Positions 25,262 through 33,566 of a stretch of 64,000 nt of DNA are shown here, piece after piece. Within the stretch, counting starts at the first letter, position 1, and every line of letters starts with the position of its first letter. Made by a program: the position numbers and the translations under genes. A model generated the notes under the pieces. That model had not been told where the DNA came from, made no database searches, and worked only from the letters and a program-made list of their open reading frames with translations. Source of the stretch: Desulfopila sp. IMCC35008 (GTDB taxonomy: Bacteria > Desulfobacterota > Desulfobulbia > Desulfobulbales > Desulfocapsaceae); assembly GCF_010646885.2 (NCBI RefSeq), contig NZ_CP050700.1, positions 4,180,501 to 4,244,500 on the forward strand. The letters run 5' to 3'.

Positions 25262-26479
25262 CTAAAGCATCGAACCTGCAACCTGTACCGTCAGGTCACC
25301 AAGCATATTTGTGTAGCTGCCAAGTTCGTTATCATACCAGCCATAGACAACAACCTGTGTTACCGGCACATCCAAATAAGAATCGTCGGTCGAGAGAGTC
25401 TCGCCACCCTTCACCTTGGACAGATCAACCTGAATGGATGCCGTCCGGGTGTGGGTCTCTGTTCCCTCAATGACCGCTGCAGCACAGGGTGTACCCAGAA
25501 TATCTGACGAAACGTTTTGCTCCTCGGTGTATTCAAGGTAAGGAGTCGTCTCTGCAAACTCCCGGTAAATCGTGTTAATATCTGCCCTACGGGTCGATCT
25601 ATCAGGATCGTCCTGAATATTTAGTACCAATATAATAAGGGAACCGCTCGATGTGGGAATACGTACCGACTCAGCCATAAACCCAATTGATTCCATCTCT
25701 GGAATGACCAGGGCAAGCGCCTTTGCCGCACCCGTTGTGGTCAGGATAATGTTATTAAGGATGGAACGGTTTTTCCTGAGATCGATAGCTCCCGACTTGG
25801 GCAACCTATCGAGCACCTGCTGACTCCCCGTGGCTGCGTGTACCGTAACCATAGAAGCACTCAACAACTTGTCGGCCCCCATCCTCTCCATTAACGGTTT
25901 GATCATGTATGATAAGCAGGTTGTGGTACAGGAAGCTGCAGAGATCAAGGAGTGTGCAGAAGCGTCATACACCTCATCGTTTATACCCATAACCGTCGTC
26001 ACGGCATCGCCCGGCATTTCAAGCCCTTTTGACTTGATCTTGAAAGGAGCGGACAACATCACCTTTTCTGCTCCCGCCTGCAAATGACCTCGCAGGGCGC
26101 CACGCTTATCATTGGCGTCTGCAGTCGGATCATTAAACACACCGGTCGTATCAACAACCAGTTTCACATTATTATCCCGCCAGGAAATATCTTTGGGATT
26201 CCTTGAAGAGCGTAGAATTTTCACAGGGAGGCCATTGACCAGCATAGTGCCGGCGGCATCATCTAATTCCTGGATTATTCTTCCCGCCTTATGCCCATGA
26301 AGATACGTCCCCAGACGCCCATATGTCGAGTCCCTTTCAATTGCAGCAGCCAGATCATTCAATCCAACACCTACCTCACGACCTATATTGACCACCAGGC
26401 CTTCAAAATGCTTCCTTGATACATGGTGCCAAAGTGAAAGTTTCCCAATTCTTCCCAGACCGTTTATACCTAAATTCAT
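25262..26479 (-). CDS. gap: Divergent glyceraldehyde-3-phosphate dehydrogenase (long form)
   Basis: A 405-residue GAPDH-type oxidoreductase, about 70 residues longer than the usual 330-340. INGLGRIGKLSLWHH is the Rossmann start. The active site reads SAASCTTTCLS rather than the common SNASCTTNCLAP, keeping the nucleophilic Cys but changing both Asn. The catalytic His region is VTVHAATGSQQVLD and the C-terminus ends VYGWYDNELGSYTNML, as in the family. The Asp that selects NAD in classical enzymes is not evident after VVNIG. It heads the pgk/tpiA operon, so a glycolytic role is likely, but coenzyme choice may differ. Confidence 0.88.
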   Translation of the reverse strand: MNLGINGLGRIGKLSLWHHVSRKHFEGLVVNIGREVGVGLNDLAAAIERDSTYGRLGTYLHGHKAGRIIQELDDAAGTMLVNGLPVKILRSSRNPKDISWRDNNVKLVVDTTGVFNDPTADANDKRGALRGHLQAGAEKVMLSAPFKIKSKGLEMPGDAVTTVMGINDEVYDASAHSLISAASCTTTCLSYMIKPLMERMGADKLLSASMVTVHAATGSQQVLDRLPKSGAIDLRKNRSILNNIILTTTGAAKALALVIPEMESIGFMAESVRIPTSSGSLIILVLNIQDDPDRSTRRADINTIYREFAETTPYLEYTEEQNVSSDILGTPCAAAVIEGTETHTRTASIQVDLSKVKGGETLSTDDSYLDVPVTQVVVYGWYDNELGSYTNMLGDLTVQVAGSML

Positions 26480-26651
26480 GGCAATGGATCTCCTTTCTCT
26501 GTAAAGTGTCGTAAACGGATTGTAAGAGTATTCCCGTCCTGAATCTGGTCGGGTCAGACATGCAATCAGCTATCTATTTCATTGATACGCAAATTCAAAT
26601 AATCTTATCAAAAAAAACCTTTAAGTACTACCACAAATCAAGAGATAATTC

Positions 26652-27347
26652 ATGTTTTTTAAGCCACCATTGCAAACAGGCACTCTCCTGAAAAGATATA
26701 AGAGATTTCTTGCAGATATCGAGTTTGACGACGGCACCCAGATTACGGCACATTGCCCGAATACCGGCTCCATGAGTTGCTGCTCAACACCAGGAAGCAG
26801 GGCTGCGGTATCCCTTTCAGACAATCCGAAAAGAAAGTATCCGCATACCCTCGAAATGGTAAAAGACAATGGCACATGGGTCGGAGTGAACACCTCCCGC
26901 ACCAATCACCTTGTGGCCGAAGCCATCACCGAACAGCAAATCGAGGAATTCAGAGATGTGACAACACTTCGTCAGGAAGTGAAGGTGTCAAAGAAGAGTC
27001 GGTTGGATATTTTAGTCGAACATGACAACACCACAACATTTATAGAGGTAAAGAACTGCTCCCTGGCAATTGACGGCTGCGCCATGTTCCCGGACGCCGT
27101 AACTGCAAGAGGCACCAAGCATCTTGAGGAGTTGATGTCTCTGGTGCAGGAAGGGAGCAACGCCTGCATTTTCTTCCTCGTCCAGCGAATGGACGCGGAC
27201 AGATTCCGGCCGGCCATAGAAATAGATCACGTCTATAGCACAACCCTGAAAAGAGCTGTCTCAAGGGGGGTTATGGCAATCGCCAGTCAGGCGGAAGTGA
27301 CTCCGAAAGGTATATCGATTGTTCGCAGACTTCCGATCGAACTCTAA
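26652..27347 (+). CDS. sfsA: SfsA family protein (sugar fermentation stimulation/nuclease-like)
   Basis: A 231-residue protein with family landmarks LLKRYKRFLADIEFDDG, CPNTGSMSCC, and the nuclease-like core SRLDILVEHDNTTTFIEVKNC, where the Asp, Glu and Lys resemble a PD-(D/E)xK active site. FPDAVTARGTKHLEELM follows. SfsA binds DNA and was first linked to maltose genes in E. coli; its real role is unsettled. It is a single gene, divergent from gap and convergent with pyrC. Confidence 0.93.
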   Translation: MFFKPPLQTGTLLKRYKRFLADIEFDDGTQITAHCPNTGSMSCCSTPGSRAAVSLSDNPKRKYPHTLEMVKDNGTWVGVNTSRTNHLVAEAITEQQIEEFRDVTTLRQEVKVSKKSRLDILVEHDNTTTFIEVKNCSLAIDGCAMFPDAVTARGTKHLEELMSLVQEGSNACIFFLVQRMDADRFRPAIEIDHVYSTTLKRAVSRGVMAIASQAEVTPKGISIVRRLPIEL

Positions 27348-27382
27348 CATTACGGCAAAGATCGCTCGCCGAAAGGCTATGG

Positions 27383-28660
27383 TTACTCACCAAGCCTGTG
27401 ACGCAATACCCCTTCTACGAATGTCATTACAGCTCGTCCCTGCAGCTCCTTGCCGATAAATGGTGAATTTTTCCCTTTAGAATAGCACCCATCAGCGGTG
27501 AACAGGTATTTCTCATCCGGGTCAATAACAGTAATATCGGCGACCTCTCCGACAGCCAGGCTCCCGCCGGGAACACCCAGGATGCGGGCAGGGTTTACAC
27601 TCATAAGTTCCACGAACCTGTTCTCATCGATCAAGCCCTGGCGAATCAATGACAATGTAAGGGACAGAGCCGTCTCCAAACCGGTAATACCATTTGCTGC
27701 ATACTGAAACTCCAGCTCCTTTTCCAGCACTGAGTGAGGAGCATGATCGGTGGCGACCGCATCAAGAGTTCCATCCTGCAAGGCGGTGATTACCGCTTGC
27801 CGATCCTGCTCCGACCGCAGGGGAGGACTCATTTTTGCGTGGGTATCGTACCCCTCGACAGCATCCTCGGTGAGAGAATAGTAATGCGGGGCAGTTTCAG
27901 CGGTAATTGCGACCCCACGTTCTTTTGCACGCCGAACCACATCCAGGGCGGCCTCTGTACTGACATGAGCAATGTGGACACGACAGCCGGTAAGTTCAGC
28001 TAAAGCGGCCTCCCTATAAACCGCTATCGATTCCGCAGCTGCGGGAATTCCCTTAAGCCCGAACCGGGTGGAAGCAAGCCCTTCATTCATGCAGCCGTTG
28101 CGACTAAGAGACAACTCTTCAGCATGGGACATTACCAGCAGTTCGTGGCTGCCTGCATACTCAAGCACCCTGCGCATCAGCTGGCTCTCGACTACAGGTA
28201 GACCATCATCTGTAACAGCAACAACTCCTGCATCCTTCATCTCCCCATAGGGTGCGAGCGCTTCTCCCTTACTGCCCTTGGATGCAGCCCCTACAGGGTA
28301 AACGCGAGCCTTGCAGTTTTCAGCCTTCTCAAGGATGTACTGGGTCACCTGGGCGCTATCATTCACCGGGTCGGTATTGGGCATACAGGCAACCGCAGTA
28401 AAGCCGCCGGCGGCAGCGGCGTTAGTGCCGCTTTCAATAGTCTCTTTATATTCCTGCCCGGGTTCACGCAGATGCACGTGCATATCAATAAGACCCGGCA
28501 CGACCCACTTACCGTCAAGGTCAAATTCCACAACTTCTTCAGCCAGGCATTCAGCCAGATCGGAGATTAGACCATCTCTGATGAAAAGGTCTGCTTTACC
28601 ATCCCTGTTAGTGACCGGATCAATAATTCTACCATTTTTCAGCAATATCGGCTTTCCCAT
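27383..28660 (-). CDS. pyrC: Dihydroorotase (type I)
   Basis: A 425-residue cytosolic zinc enzyme of pyrimidine synthesis that cyclises carbamoyl-aspartate to dihydroorotate. DMHVHLREPG has the metal-binding HxH, and ATDHAPHS the catalytic Asp region. HAEELSLSRNGCMNEG and HIAHVSTEAAL supply further metal His. Start chosen at 28660, one base after the pyrB stop; an in-frame start at 28696 would overlap pyrB. It forms an operon with pyrB and lepB. Confidence 0.95.
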   Translation of the reverse strand: MGKPILLKNGRIIDPVTNRDGKADLFIRDGLISDLAECLAEEVVEFDLDGKWVVPGLIDMHVHLREPGQEYKETIESGTNAAAAGGFTAVACMPNTDPVNDSAQVTQYILEKAENCKARVYPVGAASKGSKGEALAPYGEMKDAGVVAVTDDGLPVVESQLMRRVLEYAGSHELLVMSHAEELSLSRNGCMNEGLASTRFGLKGIPAAAESIAVYREAALAELTGCRVHIAHVSTEAALDVVRRAKERGVAITAETAPHYYSLTEDAVEGYDTHAKMSPPLRSEQDRQAVITALQDGTLDAVATDHAPHSVLEKELEFQYAANGITGLETALSLTLSLIRQGLIDENRFVELMSVNPARILGVPGGSLAVGEVADITVIDPDEKYLFTADGCYSKGKNSPFIGKELQGRAVMTFVEGVLRHRLGE

Positions 28661-28661
28661 T

Positions 28662-29618
28662 TCATGCCCCCTGTGCAACTTCGCCTTTATCACCACCCAG
28701 GACCAGATAAAGAAGTGCCATCCTTACAGCGACACCATTGGTTACCTGATCCAGTATCACCGACCGTTTGCCATCGGCGACATCCGGATTCATCTCGACC
28801 CCCCTGTTGATTGGCCCGGGATGCATGACAAGGACATCCTCTTTGGCATTCTTAAGAAGATCACTGTTTATTCCATAAAAGGAAGCATATTCACGTAAAC
28901 TTGGTATCAGTGGATCCTTCTGCCTCTCCATCTGTATCCTGAGTGCCATAACCACATCTGCATCCTCAACGGCCTCTCGGACGCTTTTACAGACGTGCAC
29001 ACCAAACTGTTCGACTCCGACCGGCATGAAGGTTGCGGGTCCTGCAAGATAAACCTTGGCCCCCAGACGGGTAAAACCAATCATATCAGATCCAGCTACA
29101 CGACTGTGGGCGATATCGCCGACAATGGCGATTTTCAATCCCTCAAGTGAGCCCTTGTGCTCCATAATAGTCATGATATCCAAAAGCCCCTGACTCGGAT
29201 GTTCATGAGTACCGTCACCCGCGTTAATTACTGAAGCCTGAACATGTTTTGCAAGCAGATTTGGAGCACCAGAGCAGGAGTGCCGGATAATTATTATATC
29301 CGGGCTCATTGCTTGCAGGTTTTTGGCTGTGTCTATAAGCGTTTCACCCTTGGTTGCAGAACTCGAAGAAGCAGAGATATTAAAGGTATCTCCGCTCATT
29401 CTCTTGCCCGCTATTTCAAAAGAGACACGCGTTCGGGTAGATGGTTCAAAAAAGAAGTTGACTATCGTCTTCCCGCGAAGTGTAGGAACCTTTTTAATTG
29501 GCCGGTTCCCAATCTCTTTAAAGGAACGAGCAGTATAAATGATATGGTTAATATCATCTACGTCGAGTTGCCTAATACCTAAAATATGTTTATGCCTGAA
29601 AGTGTATTCTGACTGCAC
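28662..29618 (-). CDS. pyrB: Aspartate carbamoyltransferase catalytic subunit
   Basis: A 318-residue catalytic chain starting at GTG (29618) after AGGAAAAGTATC. The carbamoyl-phosphate loop is [12 protein letters not shown], the second active-site loop [11 protein letters not shown], and [14 protein letters not shown] the third. It catalyses carbamoyl phosphate plus aspartate to carbamoyl-aspartate. No pyrI regulatory chain is nearby, and pyrC follows directly, as in bacteria where PyrB and PyrC form a complex. Confidence 0.96.
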   Translation of the reverse strand: MQSEYTFRHKHILGIRQLDVDDINHIIYTARSFKEIGNRPIKKVPTLRGKTIVNFFFEPSTRTRVSFEIAGKRMSGDTFNISASSSSATKGETLIDTAKNLQAMSPDIIIIRHSCSGAPNLLAKHVQASVINAGDGTHEHPSQGLLDIMTIMEHKGSLEGLKIAIVGDIAHSRVAGSDMIGFTRLGAKVYLAGPATFMPVGVEQFGVHVCKSVREAVEDADVVMALRIQMERQKDPLIPSLREYASFYGINSDLLKNAKEDVLVMHPGPINRGVEMNPDVADGKRSVILDQVTNGVAVRMALLYLVLGGDKGEVAQGA

Positions 29619-29647
29619 GATACTTTTCCTATTTCATGAACCGAATT

Positions 29648-30271
29648 TCAGTGGATAATATCTCCAATCCTGCTCCACCTTATAGACGTAAACCTACCAA
29701 TAGATATCAACGGCTTTTTCAGATCCCACGACCAGTATAAAATAAATGCATTGCCGAGTATATCCTTTTGGTCAACAAATCCCCAAAATCTACTATCTGA
29801 GCTGTTGTTTCTATTATCCCCCATAACAAAATATGATCCTTCCGGTACAGTCACCGGACCAAATGTCGCTTTTGGTGACCGGAGACTGTTTGGATCTATC
29901 CACGCATAAGGATCATCGACTTTTTCACCGTTAACCAACACTACCTGATTACGTAATTCGATAGTGTCACCAGGTGTGCCAATGAGACGTTTTATATAAT
30001 CAATAGATCTGTCACGCGGATATCGAAAAACAATAATGTCCCCTCTAACAGGTTTCTTAAATGGGAGAATTGTTGTTCCGGTAAAAGGCACTTTCACCCC
30101 ATACTTGAATTTGTTTACCAGTAAATGATCCCCAATAAGCAGGGTAGGCAACATTGAGCCAGATGGAATTTTAAACGCCTGAATGATAAATGTACGGATG
30201 AAAAGAGCGAGTATTGCGGCAATAAGAATAGCCTCGACATACTCCCTAACAACAGATTTGTTTTTGATCAT
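29648..30271 (-). CDS. lepB: Signal peptidase I
   Basis: About 207 residues from the ATG at 30271; a GTG at 30307 adds 12 residues but has no ribosome binding site. One N-terminal membrane helix (AILIAAILALFIRTFIIQAF) is followed by the catalytic Ser in KIPSGSMLPTLLIGD and the catalytic Lys in DYIKRLIGTPGD. The GDNRNNSSDSRFWG box is the conserved region E. It cleaves signal peptides of exported proteins at the outer face of the inner membrane. It is 29 bases before pyrB on the same strand. Confidence 0.95.
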   Translation of the reverse strand: MIKNKSVVREYVEAILIAAILALFIRTFIIQAFKIPSGSMLPTLLIGDHLLVNKFKYGVKVPFTGTTILPFKKPVRGDIIVFRYPRDRSIDYIKRLIGTPGDTIELRNQVVLVNGEKVDDPYAWIDPNSLRSPKATFGPVTVPEGSYFVMGDNRNNSSDSRFWGFVDQKDILGNAFILYWSWDLKKPLISIGRFTSIRWSRIGDIIH

Positions 30272-30307
30272 ATTTTCCAACTTTTTCCTCACAATTCTAA
30301 AAGACAC

Positions 30308-30682
30308 AAAGTGTGATTATCCTCATTTTGTTTTGGCAAGAAGCTACATTATACTGCTATGAATTACAACCAGCATTAATAAATCCATCAAGGATCAAAT
30401 AGTTCTGCCGGATAAGTTACAGATCAACAGATGACATACCATATAAAGAGTAACCTCATCTCCTTGTGACAATATGTTGTAGAAAATTAGAGTATAAAAA
30501 TTTTGACAATCGTATTAACATGCTGTTTAAAAAGAAAAAAAGTAAAAGAAAGAAGAGTGTTTCACTTGACAATTCCCATTAATTATGTCCTAAATAGACA
30601 TATGTAAGAAAAATCTACATGTTAGCAATACCTTTTCAAACGGTATTAATGCAGTATAAAAATTTAAACCCTATCATCAATT
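30308..30682. promoter_or_regulatory. Upstream region of the pilus operon with candidate promoter
   Basis: A 375-base AT-rich region between divergent lepB and pilM. TTGACA at 30503-30508 followed 17 bases later by TTTAAA (30526-30531) is a reasonable sigma-70 candidate. A second TTGACA lies at 30566-30571 without a good -10 box. No terminator or RNA gene is visible. Confidence 0.4.
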
Positions 30683-31741
30683 ATGAGTTTGCCGTTTCTG
30701 TCCAAGGACAATCTTGTTGTAGGTGTGGATATCGGTTCCCACGCTGTCAAAATATGTCAGCTCAAGCGAACCGACAAGGGATATTCCGTTCTGGCTATCG
30801 GAAGCACCGTATTACCAGAGGGTGCTGTAGATGACGGAACACTTATCGAACCAGAGATCGTATCCAAAGCGATTTCAGACCTTTTAAGTAACCTCAAAAT
30901 CAAGAGCAAGAAAGTAGGCTTCTCCATTTCCGGATATTCCGTCATTGTTAAAAAGATAAACCTTGCCATGATGGATGACGATAAACTCGAAGAGCATATC
31001 ACAACTGAGGCCGAGCAATACATCCCTTTTGATATTGAAGATGTATATCTCGATTTCCAGGCGCTGAAAGGAGAAACGGAAAATCCGGATCGTATTGAGG
31101 TAATGCTCGTCGCTGCCAAAAAGGAAGTTGTTGATGATTACCTGAACATGTTGGAAGGTTTGGGTTTACAGCCAGTCCTTGTAGACGTTGATGGTTTTGC
31201 TCTTGAAAACACCTACGAGCACAGCTATCCGGACAATATGAACGTTGCTTTAGTTGATATCGGGGCTTCAAAAATGAATATCAATATCCTCTCAAACGGG
31301 CTATCCGTTGTCGCAAGGGATATTGTTGTAGGCAGTAGGCAGCTAACTGAACAGATCCAGGCTACCCTTGATATTGAGTACGATGAGGCAGAATCATTAA
31401 AACTAGGCCAAAACCCGCCTGGAGAACACCAACAACAGATAGAAGAAATTTTCTCTTCAACATGTACACAATGGGTACTTGAAATTAAAAAGGCTATTGA
31501 TCTGTATCAAGCCAACAACCCTGATTCACCTCTTTCAAAACTCGTATTAAGCGGTGGTGGATCAAAGATCGTAGGTCTTACCGATTTCCTTGAAAAGGAA
31601 ACCGGTTTGGAAGTTGAACTATTCAACCCTTTTGCAACCATGCAATATAACTCCAAGAAAATTGACACTGAATATTTAAACAGTATCGGACCTGAAATGG
31701 CAATAGCCTCAGGTATCGCTATCAGACCATCTGTAATTTAG
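30683..31741 (+). CDS. pilM: Type IV pilus assembly ATPase-fold protein PilM
   Basis: A 352-residue actin-like cytoplasmic protein. The nucleotide-binding signature starts LVVGVDIGSHAVKICQL; AEQYIPFDIEDVYLDFQ and VALVDIGASKMNINIL follow, and LVLSGGGSKIVGL is the second phosphate motif. It binds the short N-terminal tail of PilN under the inner membrane. First gene of pilMNOP plus two secretin-related genes and a lipoprotein. Confidence 0.95.
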   Translation: MSLPFLSKDNLVVGVDIGSHAVKICQLKRTDKGYSVLAIGSTVLPEGAVDDGTLIEPEIVSKAISDLLSNLKIKSKKVGFSISGYSVIVKKINLAMMDDDKLEEHITTEAEQYIPFDIEDVYLDFQALKGETENPDRIEVMLVAAKKEVVDDYLNMLEGLGLQPVLVDVDGFALENTYEHSYPDNMNVALVDIGASKMNINILSNGLSVVARDIVVGSRQLTEQIQATLDIEYDEAESLKLGQNPPGEHQQQIEEIFSSTCTQWVLEIKKAIDLYQANNPDSPLSKLVLSGGGSKIVGLTDFLEKETGLEVELFNPFATMQYNSKKIDTEYLNSIGPEMAIASGIAIRPSVI

Positions 31742-31767
31742 GGTTCCATCCATTTTTTGGAAGAGAT

Positions 31768-32346
31768 ATGTTACAAATCAACTTACTCCCCGTCCGGCAG
31801 TTAAAAAAACGCGCAAAAGCTCGTTATCAGATATTTAGTGTCCTCCTTTTATTTTTGGCCTTCTTAGCTATTCTTGGCTTTATCGGATTTTTCCAAACTC
31901 AAAAAGTAGCTGCATTAAATGAGACCATCGCTGCTATAGAAAAGGAAAAGAAATCCTATCAACCTATTCTCGACAAAATAAAGACGATTGAAGCCGCAAA
32001 AAAAGAACTCGTAAGAAAAACTGCCGTCATTGATAAATTAAAAGCAGATTCTTCATTAACGGTACGAGTTCTTGATGAGGTTGCCAATATTATAGATAAC
32101 GAAAGAATGTGGTTATTAACCCTGAACCAGCAGGGTGGTTCGCTTTCACTGAGCGGCATGGCTTTGGACAACCAGACAGTTGCCCAGTTTATGGACAACC
32201 TTAAATTATCACCATTTATTACATCAGTAAATCTTTCCAACTCATCCCTTAAGCAAGTAGCAGGAAGGGATTTGAAGAGTTTTTCCTTGAGTTGTGCAGT
32301 ATCCCAACCGGCACCTGTACAAAACGTTGCTGCAACTCAACAATAA
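31768..32346 (+). CDS. pilN: Type IV pilus assembly protein PilN
   Basis: A 192-residue bitopic protein. The MLQINLLPVRQLKKRAKAR tail is the PilM-binding INLLP motif. One transmembrane helix (about residues 22-44) leads to a periplasmic coiled coil and a ferredoxin-like domain. It heterodimerises with PilO. It lies 26 bases after pilM, with an AGAG element upstream. Confidence 0.93.
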   Translation: MLQINLLPVRQLKKRAKARYQIFSVLLLFLAFLAILGFIGFFQTQKVAALNETIAAIEKEKKSYQPILDKIKTIEAAKKELVRKTAVIDKLKADSSLTVRVLDEVANIIDNERMWLLTLNQQGGSLSLSGMALDNQTVAQFMDNLKLSPFITSVNLSNSSLKQVAGRDLKSFSLSCAVSQPAPVQNVAATQQ

Positions 32347-32381
32347 CAATCGACATTCCTGAACAGCTGAGTATTGATGGC

Positions 32382-33002
32382 ATGAAAAAAAAGAACGAAG
32401 CATTTACCGATTTTCTGGATAAAAAATATATCCCGCTGGAACCAAAGTATAAATCAATTATATTGATTGTTATTTTTCTAATTCCAGCTGTTGCATTCTA
32501 CTTTCTTTTTCTGAAGCCAAATCTGGAACAATTGGATAGGCTGGATACCAAAAAGGCTAAAGTCGCAAAAGAACTCAGTACCGCTAAGAAAAGAGCACGA
32601 GATCTGCCTAAACTTGAAAAGGAATTGGCGGAGACACAGCAGATTTTTGACGAAAAATCCATTTTGTTACCTAAGGAAAAGGAGATTCCACAACTCCTAC
32701 GTGACATCTCGTCATTAGGCAGGAATGCCGGCTTAGACTTTCTGGTTTTCAAACCTGGAAATAACATTAAAAAGGATTTCTACGATGAAATCCCCATAAC
32801 TATTAATGTTCGAGGACCTTATCACAATGTAGGCTTCTTCTTTGATCAGGTGAGCAAGTTGGAAAGGATTGTTACTGTATCCAATATTAAGATGAGTTCT
32901 CCCAAAGAAGAGGCAGGCGAAATGCTCCTGAAGTCCGATTGTCGTCTTGTTACTTATCAATTCACCAATAAACCTCTCCCAAAGAAAAATGGGAAGAAAT
33001 AA
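32382..33002 (+). CDS. pilO: Type IV pilus assembly protein PilO
   Basis: A 206-residue bitopic protein from ATG 32382. An earlier in-frame ATG at 32292 overlaps pilN by 55 bases and would add a Cys-rich stretch lacking family character. A single helix (IILIVIFLIPAVAFYFLFL) is followed by a coiled coil and a periplasmic domain with RGPYHNVGFFFDQVSKLERIV, the typical PilO core. No strong ribosome binding site is visible, so translation is probably coupled to pilN. Confidence 0.9.
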   Translation: MKKKNEAFTDFLDKKYIPLEPKYKSIILIVIFLIPAVAFYFLFLKPNLEQLDRLDTKKAKVAKELSTAKKRARDLPKLEKELAETQQIFDEKSILLPKEKEIPQLLRDISSLGRNAGLDFLVFKPGNNIKKDFYDEIPITINVRGPYHNVGFFFDQVSKLERIVTVSNIKMSSPKEEAGEMLLKSDCRLVTYQFTNKPLPKKNGKK

Positions 33003-33026
33003 TAAAGATCAATTTGGGAGTTGATT

Positions 33027-33563
33027 ATGAAAAAAATACTTCATAAATATAAACTTAGATCTTCTATAACGCTGAACAAAATAGTTCTCAGTATCTTTTC
33101 ATGCGTGACTATATCCTTCCTGTGGTCCCCATCGACGATGGCTACTTCAGGCACTAATTCAATGATATCAGATACCAAACAAGATACTGAAACATTTTCA
33201 TATGAGTTAGAAAGTCGAAGAGACCCATTTGTCCCTTTCTTATCACCAAAGTCAACTTCAAGTTCCGTTGACTTGGATGAAATTGTCGACACAGCAGGTG
33301 AACTTTCAGGTATGCAGGTTTTTGAGCCTGGGCAGCTGAATCTCGTCGCGCTTTTGGAAAGGGATAACGTCCGATATGCAATGGTAGAAGACGTCACAGG
33401 CAAAGGTTATATCCTTTCCCAAGGTATAAAAATTGGTCGGCGTGGTGTTGTAAAAGACATAATTCCAAATAAAGTACTTATTGAAGAAACGGCATTTACA
33501 CGTGCCGGGAAAAAAATTGTCACTCAAGTAGTGATGGTTCTTAAGAAAGAGGGAGAAGAGTAA
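33027..33563 (+). CDS. pilP: Type IV pilus assembly lipoprotein-like protein PilP
   Basis: A 178-residue exported protein with a hydrophobic N-terminal segment (IVLSIFSCVTISFLWSP). It contains the PilP landmarks ESRRDPFVPFLSP, LVALLERDNVRYAMVEDVTG and GYILSQGIKIGRRGVV. A Cys in the signal region (FSCVT) could be a lipobox, though it is weak. PilP links the inner-membrane PilNO ring to the secretin. ATG 33027 follows GGGAG. Confidence 0.9.
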   Translation: MKKILHKYKLRSSITLNKIVLSIFSCVTISFLWSPSTMATSGTNSMISDTKQDTETFSYELESRRDPFVPFLSPKSTSSSVDLDEIVDTAGELSGMQVFEPGQLNLVALLERDNVRYAMVEDVTGKGYILSQGIKIGRRGVVKDIIPNKVLIEETAFTRAGKKIVTQVVMVLKKEGEE

Positions 33564-33566
33564 AAA

